A stretch of DNA of 64,000 bases from Takifugu bimaculatus. Lineage: Eukaryota > Chordata > Actinopteri > Tetraodontiformes > Tetraodontidae. The stretch lies in NCBI GenBank assembly GCA_004026145.2, contig CP034986.1, positions 5,518,421-5,582,420 of the forward strand. The letters run 5' to 3'. The position numbers and the translations under genes were made by a program. Positions 12,414 through 25,500 of the stretch are shown piece after piece (position 1 is the stretch's first letter; the number at the start of each line of letters is the position of its first letter). The notes under the pieces were generated by a model. The model searched no databases and was not told the origin of the DNA. It was given only the letters and a program-made list of their open reading frames with translations.

Positions 12414-13755
12414 TCATGCTTTTTTCGGGGGAGGCGCCAACTTGATGATCTCATCTTCAGAGGGCTGGCGGATGATGTCTTTTTGGGGAAGGGAGGGTAA
12501 AGACAGAAATGTTATACTTGAAGACACGAAAAGGCAAGAAGAGTAAGATCAAATCTGTCGGAAGCACTTCCTGAGGAGAGAGGATCTAAGGATCAGGGTT
12601 ACGACCCATTTGTCCCCACAGAGACTAGACTGAAGTACGAATCATGACAATAACTCTTCATTGCTTCTTTAATTAGACTTTTGCTGTTTGTTTGTCTGGC
12701 CTCAAGTTCAATTTAGGCTAAATTTCCCCTGAGAATCGAACGGCGGTGAGTTAAACCTGAGGCCTGAAGCAAAAACATCAAGATGAGAGCAACAAATCAA
12801 CATGCTTCCTTTTCAAATTTGGCCTTGTGAGCGAGAGCTGAAGAGCGCACGAGCCGACCTTTCGCCGTACCTTTGTATTTCTTGGCTGACGGGATGCGGG
12901 TGAGTTTGGTGTCGATCTCGTCGTCCTCAGAGATCTTCAGCACGGTGGTTCGGTACTCCACCACCCTCGTCAGTAGGTCGGGTCGCCGCGAGATCTCAAA
13001 GATGTGCTCGATGTATGACAGGTTATCTGCGCAAGACGGGTCATTAGCAGGAAGGAAAAAAGTGGCAAGGCACGGCCCTATCAAAATTTTGGGGGGATCC
13101 CAAATTTTTTTAGGGGGGGGCAATCAATTTTCCGGCTGACATGGCTGATTTGTATTTATTTATTTAACTTTTATTCATGCAGGAAAAATATTTGAGAACT
13201 AATTTTCATTTACAAACAAGACCCAGCCAAAACACCTTATCAGTGACTTCCTTTTGTGAGAAACCTCTGTGACTTTCCACTTTATCCTGGTAGAATCCAT
13301 GAGCCTTTTCGGCTACACAAACAAATTTGTTGAGATACACAATTAAAATTTAGGATTAATTGTACCCCTTATAGATCCTTGCCAGGGAGGAGGTTTTTTT
13401 GACAAGCGCTAGTTCGTTCCTTCTGCATCCTTACCGCTAACACGTCACTAAGATCGGGTGTTTTGTGGTTATTTTCTTGTACAGTGAGGCAGGTGCATTC
13501 AGATAGCAACAAACCAACACCCTGAAAACAGGAAACACCGACTGTTCTGGTAAAGAAATAAGGGTGGATTGCTGGTTCCTCACCCTGAGCCAGCTTGTCA
13601 TTCTTCTCCAGGTAGCTGAACCACTCCTTGGAGGATGTGATGTTGTTGCTCTGGTCCTCCGGGATGTCCTCCTTACAGGCTGACTTGAGCTGCTCCAAGT
13701 CTTCGTTGGTGATGTTTTCAGAGAGGTCACTGAGCAGAGAGGTGTACTCCGCCAT
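12414..13755 (-). CDS. pea15: Astrocytic phosphoprotein PEA-15 (death-effector-domain adaptor)
   Basis: Coding exons on the minus strand: 13755-13584, 13026-12871 and 12478-12414, 393 nt or 130 codons plus stop, exactly the length of mammalian PEA15. The product begins MAEYTSLLSDLSENIT and carries LEQLKSACKEDIP, DNLSYIEHIFEISRRPDLL and LTRIPSAKKYK, and ends in KLAPPPKKA. Residues about 3-81 form the death effector domain, with the ERK-export-type Leu-rich segment near the N-terminus. Both regulatory phosphosites of the mammalian protein, Ser104 (RIPS) and Ser116 (RQPS), are present at the expected positions. PEA15 is a cytosolic adaptor that binds ERK1/2 and FADD/caspase-8 according to phosphorylation state. 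The acceptor CTCCACAG|ATCATGGCG places three 5' UTR bases in the first coding exon. All junctions are GT-AG. No defects are seen. Confidence 0.97.
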
Positions 13756-15024
13756 GATCTGTGGAGACACATGGAGGGGGGGGCGTTCAAAAAAGACTCA
13801 GATTTGCGAGAGAGGCTGCTGCCTTCGCTAAATTTAGCATTCAAGCCTTTTGAGAACTTTGATTCAGATTTAGATTTGAAAAGAGAGAACAGTGGTTCGA
13901 GTACTCAGTCCTCAGGTATGCAGCGGTTTGTCTTCCTTCCAAAAAAGCTACCAACACGGAATAGACTATGGTACAAGCAAACAGAAAGCTAAAGCTATAG
14001 GGTAATAGTGTGGAGTCTAGAGTCCTTTCTACTGTAGAATAGAGTGACTTGACAAAGATATCCAGTATGGATATTTATTTGATAATAGCGATGATTTGGC
14101 TACATATACAGCAAGAGGAGGACTTTATTTTTGTTTGTGTCCCTTGTGGTTGGAGGATTTTTCAGTTCGCCTCTCCACCAGCACATGGTTTATGTTTGCT
14201 TCGCTTACGTTGTCCTGCCATTGATGCATCTGGCAAGAGGTTGCGTGTCTATGTGGCACGTTACGGTGGGGGCTGGCACCGACCGCCGTCTGCCTGGGAT
14301 CCTCTCGGTTTCAGAAACACACAGGAGCACCCTGGTGAGTGACCTATATAGCAGAGCTGCACTTACCTGCAGCTGCCACTAGAGGACCTGTAATAGCCGA
14401 GCTGGTTTTTCGCTCGAATTCTGACAAAAGCCCGACTGCTCGCTCTGGACTTGTGAGTAGATTGGATTTGGAAGTTTGTGATTCCAAGAACATTCCCTCA
14501 GAGTTCCAAGACCAGCAGAGTAGCCAAATCCAACAGCTAACAGCTGCTTTCAGTGTAAAAGCACAGATGTAAGATTCATCAAATGCAGCTTGGCTGCATG
14601 TGTGTTGTGTGTGCAAACCGCAATGTTCAAAGTTGACTTTTAACCGCACTTGCTCGCCAACATGTAGCTTAAGTCTGCGCCTTTCTCCTGCTCGCCGGCA
14701 TCATGTTCGTGTTCCGCTGTTTGCGTTTTGTGTCTCACAAAATTAGAGGACAAAAATTCCTTCCTTTACACTTCAGTCCTGTGCTGGGCATCAGTGGTGA
14801 GCGTATGGACGCGTCCCACGTGGTTTATTGAAGGTCAGTTTTGTTTTCCTGGTCTCTGATGGCCAGTGGTGGCATTTGATCCATCTCCACCAACTCAACC
14901 TCAGAGCGTGAGCGCAACGATGGCAAAGTGAGGCTACACTGCATGTGTTTTTACAGAGTGTGTGTGTGCCTAGAATGGCACATTAATCTCCTCTTGAACT
15001 TGCTCAATCAACACAAAACGATGT

Positions 15025-15030
<6 letters not shown>

Positions 15031-15058
<28 letters not shown>
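15031..15058. repeat. (GT)n microsatellite
   Basis: Perfect GT run of 14 units within pea15 intron 1. Shorter CA/GT tracts occur at 15608-15626 and 16889-16915. Confidence 0.9.
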
Positions 15059-16269
15059 TGTTCTTGATCCAGGTCGCTCTCGCCGCTCCGTGTTTTGCAC
15101 CACAATGGAGTGGTGCTGCTTTTGTGTGCATGTTTCACAGGAATGAGGGGAACAAAATCAATAGCTGGAGCAGCTACAACGTCGCGTATTTCACCCCCTC
15201 CAGGCTGCCCCCATTTTCTAAAGCACGAAATTTACCAACTTTATGAAAATTGTTAATGCTTTAGGTGGTTTTTGGTATTTTTAGCAACAATACAGTCATG
15301 ACTAGCTAAAGTCAAATATCTCTATAGCTGTAAAACTTTGATTAATAACTTTGATTAATTCCAACTTGATTGGATTCTGAAATATCTGATTTTGCAACTT
15401 TCTTGCACATCTTTCTTGATGTTAATTGGATGTTTTGGGTTTTTTTGTTTAAAAATGGCGCAATAATGACGGGATGCTAACGTGGGGTTAAGTGAAACTG
15501 GAAGCATCAGATAAACTGAGTCTACATAAAAGGCAAACCAGACATTTTTGAGCCATTAAAACCAGTTAAAAGTGCTTTATTTTGTTAATTTTTAAAGGAC
15601 CCCCCCCACACACACACACACACACAGTGTTATAGCCTGATACTGCCACCACACAGACCCACTGTGCTTCTATTCTCGTGAACACAAACATTCTTCTGTC
15701 TGCTCATTCGCGTGCGTGTGCGTGCGTGTGCATGTGCGCCTGTATGTGTGTAAGAGAAAGGCGTAGTGAGCTTCAGCTTGATTTAGCAGAGGCATTAAAA
15801 AAGGAAAACACAGCTAAACTAGAATACATTAATGACTGAGCGTTTATGGGATGTAACATGGAGAACTCTGTTTATATCCTCGCCTAGCATAACAACTCCA
15901 CCTGACCAAAGGTGGAGCCTTAAAATAATCCGGAACAACTGGCTAGTAAAAAGGCTGGACCCCCTTTTGCCTGCGGTACTGTCTTCATTCTTTGTCCCAT
16001 ACTTTCAACCAGGTGTTGGAAGGATTCCTCAGAGATCTCGGCCCGTGTGAGCAGGATAGCATCACGCGGTTGCTGCCGATTTGTTGGCTGCACAGCCGTG
16101 ATGCAGCCTCACTTTCCTGTTCTTAGCGGACTGGAGTGGCCGCCGGCGTGGTCTCCTGCTGCTGTAGCTGAGCATTCGGAGAGGCTGTTCTCCATTCCTT
16201 GCTTGTAACCACTGGTTATTTATGTACCTTCTAACTTTCTGTGATCGAGCACCAGTCCGCCCATTGTCC

Positions 16270-16510
16270 CCCGACCCCTCACATCAATGCATTTAATGCC
16301 TCATTGGGTATTTCCTCTTTTTGGGACCATTCTCCATAAACCCCAGAGATGGTGGTGAGTGAAATTCCCAGTAGATCAGCAGTTTCTGAGATACTGAGAG
16401 CAGCCAGAGAACAGCCAGGCCACGTTCGGAGGCACTTAAATCCACTTTCTGTCCCCGTCCAGATGCTCGGTGTGAGCTTCGATGTCTGGATGCGTTGAGT
16501 TGTAGCCAGT
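16270..16510. repeat. Dispersed teleost repeat (transposon-derived)
   Basis: The text around 16350-16480 (the run ATCAGCAGTTTCTGAGATAC, then CCACGTTCGGAGGCACTTAAAT and GATGCTCGGTGTGAGCTTC) matches, from memory, a sequence seen dispersed in many fish genomes. No terminal repeats or coding remnant were defined, so the class is left open. Confidence 0.4.
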
Positions 16511-19500
16511 GAGAGCATATCCAGCTTACTTATTTTTCCAGTTGTTTTCCATTTGTCTCTCGCCGTTTGATCTGATCTGTCATGGTTTTGACACACACAC
16601 ACCCATTCACCCCCCCCCACCCCCGACAGATTCTTTAGGGGGTGTTGTTCCGCATAAATGTGCCTCAGCAGGTGAGCGACAAAGGCAGTCACTCAGCAGT
16701 CAATCAATATGTTCCTTTCAGTGTGTGTCTGTGTGTGTGTGCATGTTAGTGTGCTGAGATCTAATTAATCTCGATGTTCAGACATCAGATCTGTTATTTT
16801 ATTTTCCAACACAAGTCTCGTTTTTCTTTTTTTATTTCCAGTTGCTCTGATAAACAACCTGCTGCTTCGATGTGATGGTAAGATAACACACACACACACA
16901 CAAGCACACACACACATCACAATGAAAAAAAATACATTCACCCGCCATACCAACGATGGTTGCCATGGAGATCAGGCCTGGCTTTGCCTTTAGGCCCAAA
17001 GGCTGTTACCTAGCGACAGGGCAGAGACCATCACTCTCCCACCTCTTTCAAAATAAGTGTCGCGCTGGATTTCGAGCAACTAACAAACCAAATTGCAGTT
17101 TATAACAATAACATCCATGTTTACAGTCGACTGCACAGTGGATCTTTTGCCTGTTTGCGCCTGATATTACACTTTTGAGGACGCAGGAACTTTCTGTAAA
17201 GGTCAGGGTGTTTTCGAGGGGTTGCTCAGTACCAGGGAGAAGAACGTCGCCATCGAAAGTTTTTGTTCAAAGCGCCGCGCGACATTTCAGAACGCCTCAC
17301 TCCTGTTCGTCTTTGTCTGCCTTTCCCTCTCGCCCTACACCAGAGTGTGATTCCCGCCCACTCCGCTTTACACAAATCTGTTTTCTCTTCCCAAATATTG
17401 CACCGAGCACTTCTGTCACTCTGGAGAGGTTACGTAATTACTCATTTGGGTCGTCGCGCGTCTGTCCGTGTAATAAACATGTCAGAACGAAGCGACAGTG
17501 AGCGGAAAATGAGGTTTATAACAGCAGAGACAACAGATCTGTCAAGAACGGCGCGTTGTTACTTCTGAAAGAATAAACCTGAGGTTCCCTGAGTCTGCAG
17601 AATGTCCTCTATGACCCTTGAAAAGTCCTTTTCATCATAACGATCCTTCAAACTATGAAATGGATTCATTAATGGATACTTTATGATTTAATCATACCGG
17701 AGTTGAGCAGGAATGGGGGGTCGTTATGACTTCACGGGCAAGGTTCCATTTTGCTAAGCGTGAGTTTGAGGGCGATGGAAAGGGTTAGCGAGGGTGGCAT
17801 TTGCTGCTTCACACAGTACGGGGGTTTTTAACTGCTAAACATACACGTCTGACATCTGGTACATGCATTCGTGCCATTTGGAAAGGTCACGCTAAAGCTC
17901 TAAGGATGCTCCTCATCAGAAACCCCGTGGCCGTCTTGTCTTTGGCTTCGGGGAGGGCAGGAAGTTTCCACAAGAACAGGAACATCAGTCAAATACCAGC
18001 GTTTAACGACGAGGTGTTCTCTCTCCTTTAGGATAGACGGCTACGTAGTTAGCATCACATGGTAGCGGGGCGAAACCGTGAGACCCAGGTTTAAGATAGC
18101 ATTAGAGTTCTATAAAATCCCGTCTCCGTGTCTGTCCATTCCCACCTCGGCGCCACCTCGCTCCCGCTCAAACCAACGAGTCTGGACAGCCCAAGTGGAG
18201 AGATTGAGCTTGCGTATGGGATTAGAGGACGGGAGGAGGAGGAGGCTCGTCTCTTCTCCTCACAGGCGGCCTCGTGTCCAATGAGGCGGCGTGCACTGCC
18301 AATGCTTATCTGTTCAAAAGCCCGGAGCGAGGGAGAGGGCGCGGGAGGGAGCGATACGGAGGAGAGAGGCAGCGCTAATCTGGGGAGACGCAGCGATGCG
18401 CCGCAGAATATAGGCCACTGGCCCATTTTTTTCCCCTCATTGACGAGAAAAGAAGATTTAGCGTGTAAAAATAGTGCTGCTGATTCAGACACCTTCATCT
18501 GTCGTTCACTGTCACGCAGTCAGTGCGTCTCCTGCTTCCTGATTAAGATCAACGCTTCACGTGTTACCGTCATCTTTTATGACGGCCACAGACTTTCGAT
18601 CCTTATTTTGACAAAATCAATTGTAGCATGTAGCTTTTACGTGCATGCTTGCTTGCTCGCACCCCCCTCATGGGCCTCAGCTGAACGTGTTCATGCGTAC
18701 CTGATTGTACGTGAGTGTAGGTCAATGAAAAAGAGCGAGTAAGCTGCTGCTGGAGAACTTCGGACAAAAGCTACGTTTCAGATCAATGCCTGGAATTCTT
18801 GGTTGAAAAAATGGGAAAACGAAACTTTCCCTTCAGAAATTCGGCATGTTGTTAATACCAGTTAAAATTGTCCTCGGGAATTGTCCGACTGTGCGGTTAT
18901 TTTGGCCAATCTGATTGAACCCACCATCACAGGTTTGGATCCTGACAAACAGAGGAAGGAGAGAGAGACTGGGAAATAAAAGATCCCTCGGGGAGGGCGT
19001 CGTGTGCCAGGGAGACCTGGCTGCAATTGATCAGCTGAGGTTTAAACTTCCTGCTGTCTCCATGGACACATTTCCTGGCCTGGGGTTTAGGGCAGCGGAA
19101 AAAACAGCAGCCAAGGGAGGGGAGGAGAGCCGGAGCAGCTGGCCGAAGAATTCAAAGCAGAGCTAAGCCCTTCAGCATTGTTCGGCACATCCCCTTTCCG
19201 CTCCTCTGCCGGGCTCTTCCCCTCAGGGCTTTACCGAGAGGTGCGTTTTAGACTCCGCCGTTGCTGAACGTTGCCTCGAACAAAGAAAGTTGAAGGTTTT
19301 ATCACATTAAACTTGGCTGTCCCACTAAAATGATACAATTAAAATATTACGTCTCAATCCGACCCAGGCTTATCTTCACAAGCCCTGTGCTGCCACCTTG
19401 ATAACTGCTAGCATGTTAGCTTAACGAGGAATGGGGCAGGGATGATGTTGTAGATTCCTCCTGCTGATTGTAAATTCACTTCATCGTGTCTCCAAGAGAA

Positions 19501-22500
19501 AGACGGTTGTGATTTATAGAGACGGTGGGAACTGAAGGTAGATAGGTGGGAGTGAGTCCAGGAACGCCAGGAGCCCGCAAACGTATACAAACGCGCTCTG
19601 ACAGCCGCACAGTGGACGTTCATCCCGGCAGGAGAATCCTAGTCGCTCGGTGACCCTGCGGCAAAAGCGGGTCACAGAGGCAGCCAAACGAGGCAGCGGC
19701 GGTGCGCTGTCACGCAATGGCATCCCAACCGCGGGGAAGCGCTGAGTAGGTTTTATTCCCCTAATCCATTAAAATCCCACTTCACCTTTAGCACCTGATA
19801 TAGCAGCAGTCAACAGGCGTTACAACTGTTTAGGCTTCCAGGCGTGCTGCGGTTTATTAATGTTTAAAACTTTCACTTTTAATGATGCACATGATGTGCC
19901 TCAAGGCAAAAATGAGTCCTAAAAATAAGTTAGTACTACCTTTTTTTGGCAGCTAGCTCAAAATGATCTGTTTCCTGTTTTACCCAATGGGATTTCTTTG
20001 CAGAAAATAGCTTAAACATCAATATAAACCGTGATGAATGGCAGAAAAAGTAATTTAAATGATGGTGAGGGTGGCGTGGTTCACAAAGGTGTTTCCAAAG
20101 CTGCTGATCTGCAGGGAATTTTCACACCGCGCTGAGGAGTTCACAGCAGATGTCCAAAAAAAACCATCATTAGGTGGCACAACTGGTGTAAAGAAGCTAA
20201 GTCTGAGGGGTCCAAAGCCAGATCAAAGGAGGTGGCGTTTAATTTGATGCAGGGTGGAATCGGGATATTGTTGTTTCTTCAAGGTAATTTGAGGAAAATG
20301 CCTGAAACACGTCTGAAACCTTTCACGTGCTGTGACAGTTTGAAAAACCGCGGAATTGATGCTTCATTAGCGTTTCATGGAAGATAAAAATATCCGCGTG
20401 CCTCCGGGAGGAGAGAAGATGAGGATGGGGAGGGGCTGGCCTGCAGTGGATGCGCAGATGAGGCGAGGATACGGGCCGCCGTGCTGCGCCTTCCGTAACA
20501 ATGCAACTTCCAGGCGGACTCAGACAAAAGGTGCAGATTGAGGGCTGACGTCAGCCTCTCCAGTTCGCCTCGCTGTGAAGTCGGAAAATCTTCCCTTTTT
20601 GCTGTCTTGTCTCCTTCGGTAAAAACGGAGCTCCGACAAACGATTCTCTCGTTGCAACGTTATCTTTGGCTTCCACAGCGTGACCTAACCTGTAATCACC
20701 GTAGCAGAATGCAACAGCAACGAAGCTAAGATGCTCCAGAGCTGGTTCCATCTATGAAACTGTGCTTTGGCTAATTAGCGTTGACTGCCTTTCATACTCT
20801 GTTGCCAATTAGCTGATTAGAACAGTCTCACTTATTAGCAGCAGCAAAATAAGGTGATTTCATTTGGCCATTAGCTTAGCACCTTTCTTATGGAATCCCC
20901 ACTTATAGACCTATACATTATATACAGTGATACAAGAGAAGCGTTGAGAGTGTCAGCTTTGGATTGAAAGTTCTCTTCCACATGAAAGCAAGCGGGAAAC
21001 CCATTGGGACCGTCGTACAGGTGACTGAGACGGACTTATTCAGCTGCAGTTGCCCCCAGAGAAGAACTGTCACATGTTTGATTTGTTGCCCAATAATCAC
21101 ACAAATCGGAGCGAGGCAAAGACTGAAATGTACGGGCGCCGTTGGCCGAGAAAAAAAAAAAACAAGAGCAGGGCCCAGGGCAAGAAAGGATAACGAAGAT
21201 AAAGGGTGCGGAAGGACTCACAGAGAGGCCTGACATGAGTTCTATCCAAGCTGTGGAGATCATCGCCCGTCTTTATCGCAGCATATGTCTCACTGGGATT
21301 AACATTTGAGCTGTGAAGGCGTTTGCCACGCTAACCCTGCGGCTAACCCGCGCATTTAGCATTGAGAAGAAAATGTGGCATTAATTCGCAAACACTTCTG
21401 CGTTTAGTCGGGATTCATAAGAATAAAAGAGAGAAGTGTAATTCGTAACAGCGTGTTAGTCCTTCAGACGGTTCCTTCCTCGTGACTCTGAGGCGACGTC
21501 TCGCCGGCCTCGTTTTCAGCTATCACATCCTCACACCCTACGACGCTAAGCACTCCCCTTTGCCTCTCCTCCATTCACCCCCAGCTCATTCACTCCCCCC
21601 GCTTTCATTTTGATCCTCCTCTGCAGCTCTCGGCTTTTAACAATCGGTAATAGGACAACGAGGCTTCGGGCCTTTCAGTGGTTTGTTTTAATGGCTCTCT
21701 GACACAAACAGGCGGCGCTCTGGATGTCCAGATGTGGTCACGATGACCGAAGTGGTGGTTTTATGTTCATTTATTCTGATAAAGTAAGAAGAAAAGAGTA
21801 GGGAGAGAAGACAATAGAGGACTAGGAGGACCAATTAGGGCTACGCTTGGTCCTGTGAGTCTTATTAGGTTCAAATTAGCTTTAGGTGCCATTGGATTGG
21901 CAGAACATAAGCTAAGATGCCTCCCCCACCCTTCTGCCAGGAGCGTCTCTGCAGGTTGTTCACAGCTGGAGGCTCCATCTATGAGGTGTCAACCCTGCCG
22001 CGGGCTTGAATTCTGATTTCTGGACCCTCGTTCTATTTTTAGCAAGAGGCTAACAAAGAGCGCCACTAATGTCGCCGCCACAATCCTCTCACTGGGCTTC
22101 AGTGCTACAGTTTTGGTTTTTAATCTGTTGGCTCCAGACGCCAACCAGGCTACAAAGAAAAAGAGCACCTTTCATGATGCCGGCGTGATGGCGCACTCGC
22201 CCGGAGAAGAACTAAAATCATAATAACACGATAATGATACGCAGGTGGCACAAACTCCTGCGTAGGCGCATCTTTTCAAGGTCGAGCATTTGACGGACAC
22301 CTGTGCGAAACCCACAGTTTGGCCTTCCCAAAGCTGTTATCAGCACGTTAGCATTGTCTCCGTGCTTTCCTCCCCCGTGACTGACCTGTATTTATGGTTG
22401 TGAAACATATGTAGGAGTGTTTAGGCGCATCGCTGACTTAAACAGCAGCTGCCATTTCCCCTGTTGTTTTGGAAGTATTTACTTTCTGCAACTAGCCTGT

Positions 22501-25500
22501 TTCCCTTTGCTATGCTAGCAGGAATGCTAGCTCTAAAACCCTTAACATGTATAGATTAGAGGCAAAAGTCTTGCATACAACTGGGTAACTGCCTAATTGG
22601 GCACGTTGTAAGCCAGAGGGAAAAAACGAGGGAGACTCGATTGTTGAAAACAAGTTGCAGTCCAAACTAGCAGAGTAGCTCAGCAGGCATTACTCCGGAT
22701 GTCGGCATTCTCCACGCTGATAATGGGGCTGTGGCTACACCGCTGTAATGCACAGTCGACCAAGGCTGGCTCGGTTCCAAACTGAGAGGCAGCGAGGAAA
22801 AGGAACAGGATGCCATAACCTCGCCTCGCACAGTGGACAAGAGCAGCAGCTGCAAACACAAACACAGAAACCAGGCCAGAGCGCCCACGCCTGCACCAGC
22901 CCACATGGATGCACGGAGCTCCGGGAGAAAACAGGCGGTTTAGAACCAAACACAGCTACAGCCTCGCGCGCGGTGGCAAAGCGGTGGCTGCGGCCGTGCA
23001 GCAGGAGGTCCAGCTGGCGGAGGAGCGAAGGAAGAAGAAGGTTTTTGTCGAAATGTCGCCTGTCCCGCCCAATTCTCACCCGTGTGGGCGAGGAAGCCTT
23101 TCAAATCTGACCATTGGACAGCGGTCGTATGGATTCCGGCCTGCTGCAGGCCAGGAAAGGAAAACGGAGAGCTAGCATGTTTTCTTGACACTGTTCCCGG
23201 CATTCTGCTTCCTCCTCCTGCAGTAACGCTCTTATCGAGCTCTTATTGTTGCTCAGCTGCACCGTCAGCGTCGTGGTTACCACGGCATGAGTGAGACGTA
23301 GTTAGGCATTTTGAACAACAGTGGCCTGATGAATGATTCATGCTGTTATTAGCTGTAAATGGTTTGCATTTTTACACATCTGCTTACGTTTATGTCATAA
23401 ATGGGACACAAAAACCAAGTAAAGCTCAAATGAGTGTCGTGCAAAATGTCATTACGAAATAATCACTGCAGTTCAGTAGCTTAATAACCCTTAATTCATA
23501 TTTGCCGGATATGAACTAGCTCAGACCGAGAAGATGTGTAACAACTCCTTAGTTTCATCTCAATTTTGTCTTATGACAAGTGTAATTTGATTGAGGAGCG
23601 GTGCTATGCAGAGGGAGTATTGCTAGCGGGAGGAAGAGAAGGGTGGGCTAAAGAAAGGGAGGAGGAAGGAGGGCTGGATTGAGTCATCATCGCGGCCATC
23701 GTCTGAGCCGACGGGGGAGAGCACACGCGGTTACAGGGGGGAGGTAAATGGCAGCTCCCCCTTGCCTTTCCGTCACGCCAACATGGAGCCAAATAGCCAG
23801 GGATCGCCAAGGGGGGGAATGTCCATCTATTAGATACGCGCACGCCAAAAAAGGACACCGAGGGTCCATTAGCGACGAAAGACACCCTTCAGTCCGTTTC
23901 AGACCAAAATGTTCGGATTCTCCGAGGCCGCCTTCCTTTCTCCATCAGTGGCGCGTTAAGCGTTTCGGTAGCAGCAGGAAATTGGGAGGAAATGAGGCTG
24001 AGTCGATCACCAGCACCTGGGGATGTTCAGCCATCTAATTGCCATCCTTTACCTGCCGCTCTCTATCGCCTCCTCACATTACATCTCCATTACTGACTCC
24101 TCTAATAACGGAGCCGCAGATGAATTCGGGGCTGGGGACAGAGTGCAGTCCCCATATTTCATCCGCCACCTTATTGAGCTAATATGTCACTATTAAACGA
24201 GCCTTCCCACTGGCAAAGCTGGATGATTGCGCTAAGAACCTGTTGATGGCGAAAGCTGCGGCGCGTGTTTGGCCTTCTCGTTTCATACGAGCGCTGCTAA
24301 TTAGCCCCTAACGCAAAGCGTAGCTAAAGAAAAAAGGAGATATTTTTAGAAATATCTGGTAACGACTCAGACAACTTTAGCTTCAGAAGGATATCACGAT
24401 GTCGAAACAGCTTCCTGGCGATGATGTGGATCGCCTGTGGCCAGCAAATAAGACGATGTTTTCAGAGTACGCTGCGTTTGTTTATGTCTCATCATCTCAT
24501 TTACTACCTGAGAGTGAAGCTTCAAGGTTTACTCCCACTGAGTGATGGGATGTAATAAGCCTGGGCCGAGATAAAAGTTCGAGACAAATTGCTGCGCGCT
24601 GTGCCAAACCTTCGAGAGGATCACGTGTGTTTTAATGCGCGACATTAGCAGCCAACGCGACACGTTATATTAGCAGCGGTTTAATCTGCGCATCCAGGCT
24701 GCAACGCCGCGAGCAATCGGTGGGTACACAGGTCCCCAAAGGGTTACATAAACACATTTTATCAGCCGGAGTAGAACGGGAGAGAATATGTGTGTGTTCC
24801 ATCTGCGTGGCTAAAAGGTTAACCTGATTCCTTAGGCTTTTTTGTTCCCAACTGCAGAATATACAGAATAAATCTACAGAAACGGGGTAATGGCATTAAG
24901 ACGGCACAGATACAATATAAATTCATAGAGATAAACATGACAGTCATGGAATAGTCAACAAGAAAGCTGACATGCCTGTGTTTCACCTGTAGAAGTTCTA
25001 CAAAAAATGTTGAAGGGTTGGGACATTAAAGGTGGTATAAAGGCTACAAGATGGATCACCTGGGCAACACAAAATGTCAGATTAAGGCATGAATTTCTCC
25101 ATCCAAACATCCAAAACTGTAATAAATCTGTTGCGAAGCCTCCTGAAGTCTCCTCCCTCCAACCGCCACCGCTGCTCCGGTCAAATCAACTCTTATCACA
25201 TCCAGTCAAAGCCAGGGCGGCATTTGATTCAGAGTGAAGTAGATTACCCCCCCCCCCCAACAAATGGGGCCAGGGCAGAGCCAGCACAGGCATTTAATCC
25301 ATTATTCTGAACGCCGCCCGTCGGCCCGCCAGTGCTTGTGAGACGCTGCCACAGCTGCGTCGAGGGAGGCGGAGCTATTTTCTAACTCCCTCCATCCAAA
25401 AAAAACAAACGAAAACCTTGAAGTTGCAAGTAAAAAACAGGAATCCAGAATTCTCTGCATTCGCCAAAACTATAACACAGCTGATAAACCAGCAGACAGA

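Noticed and set aside
18128..18742. 204-codon plus-strand open frame in pea15 intron 1
   Set aside because: It is in GC-rich DNA where stops are rare; composition is random-like, opposite frames are also open, and there are no splice partners.
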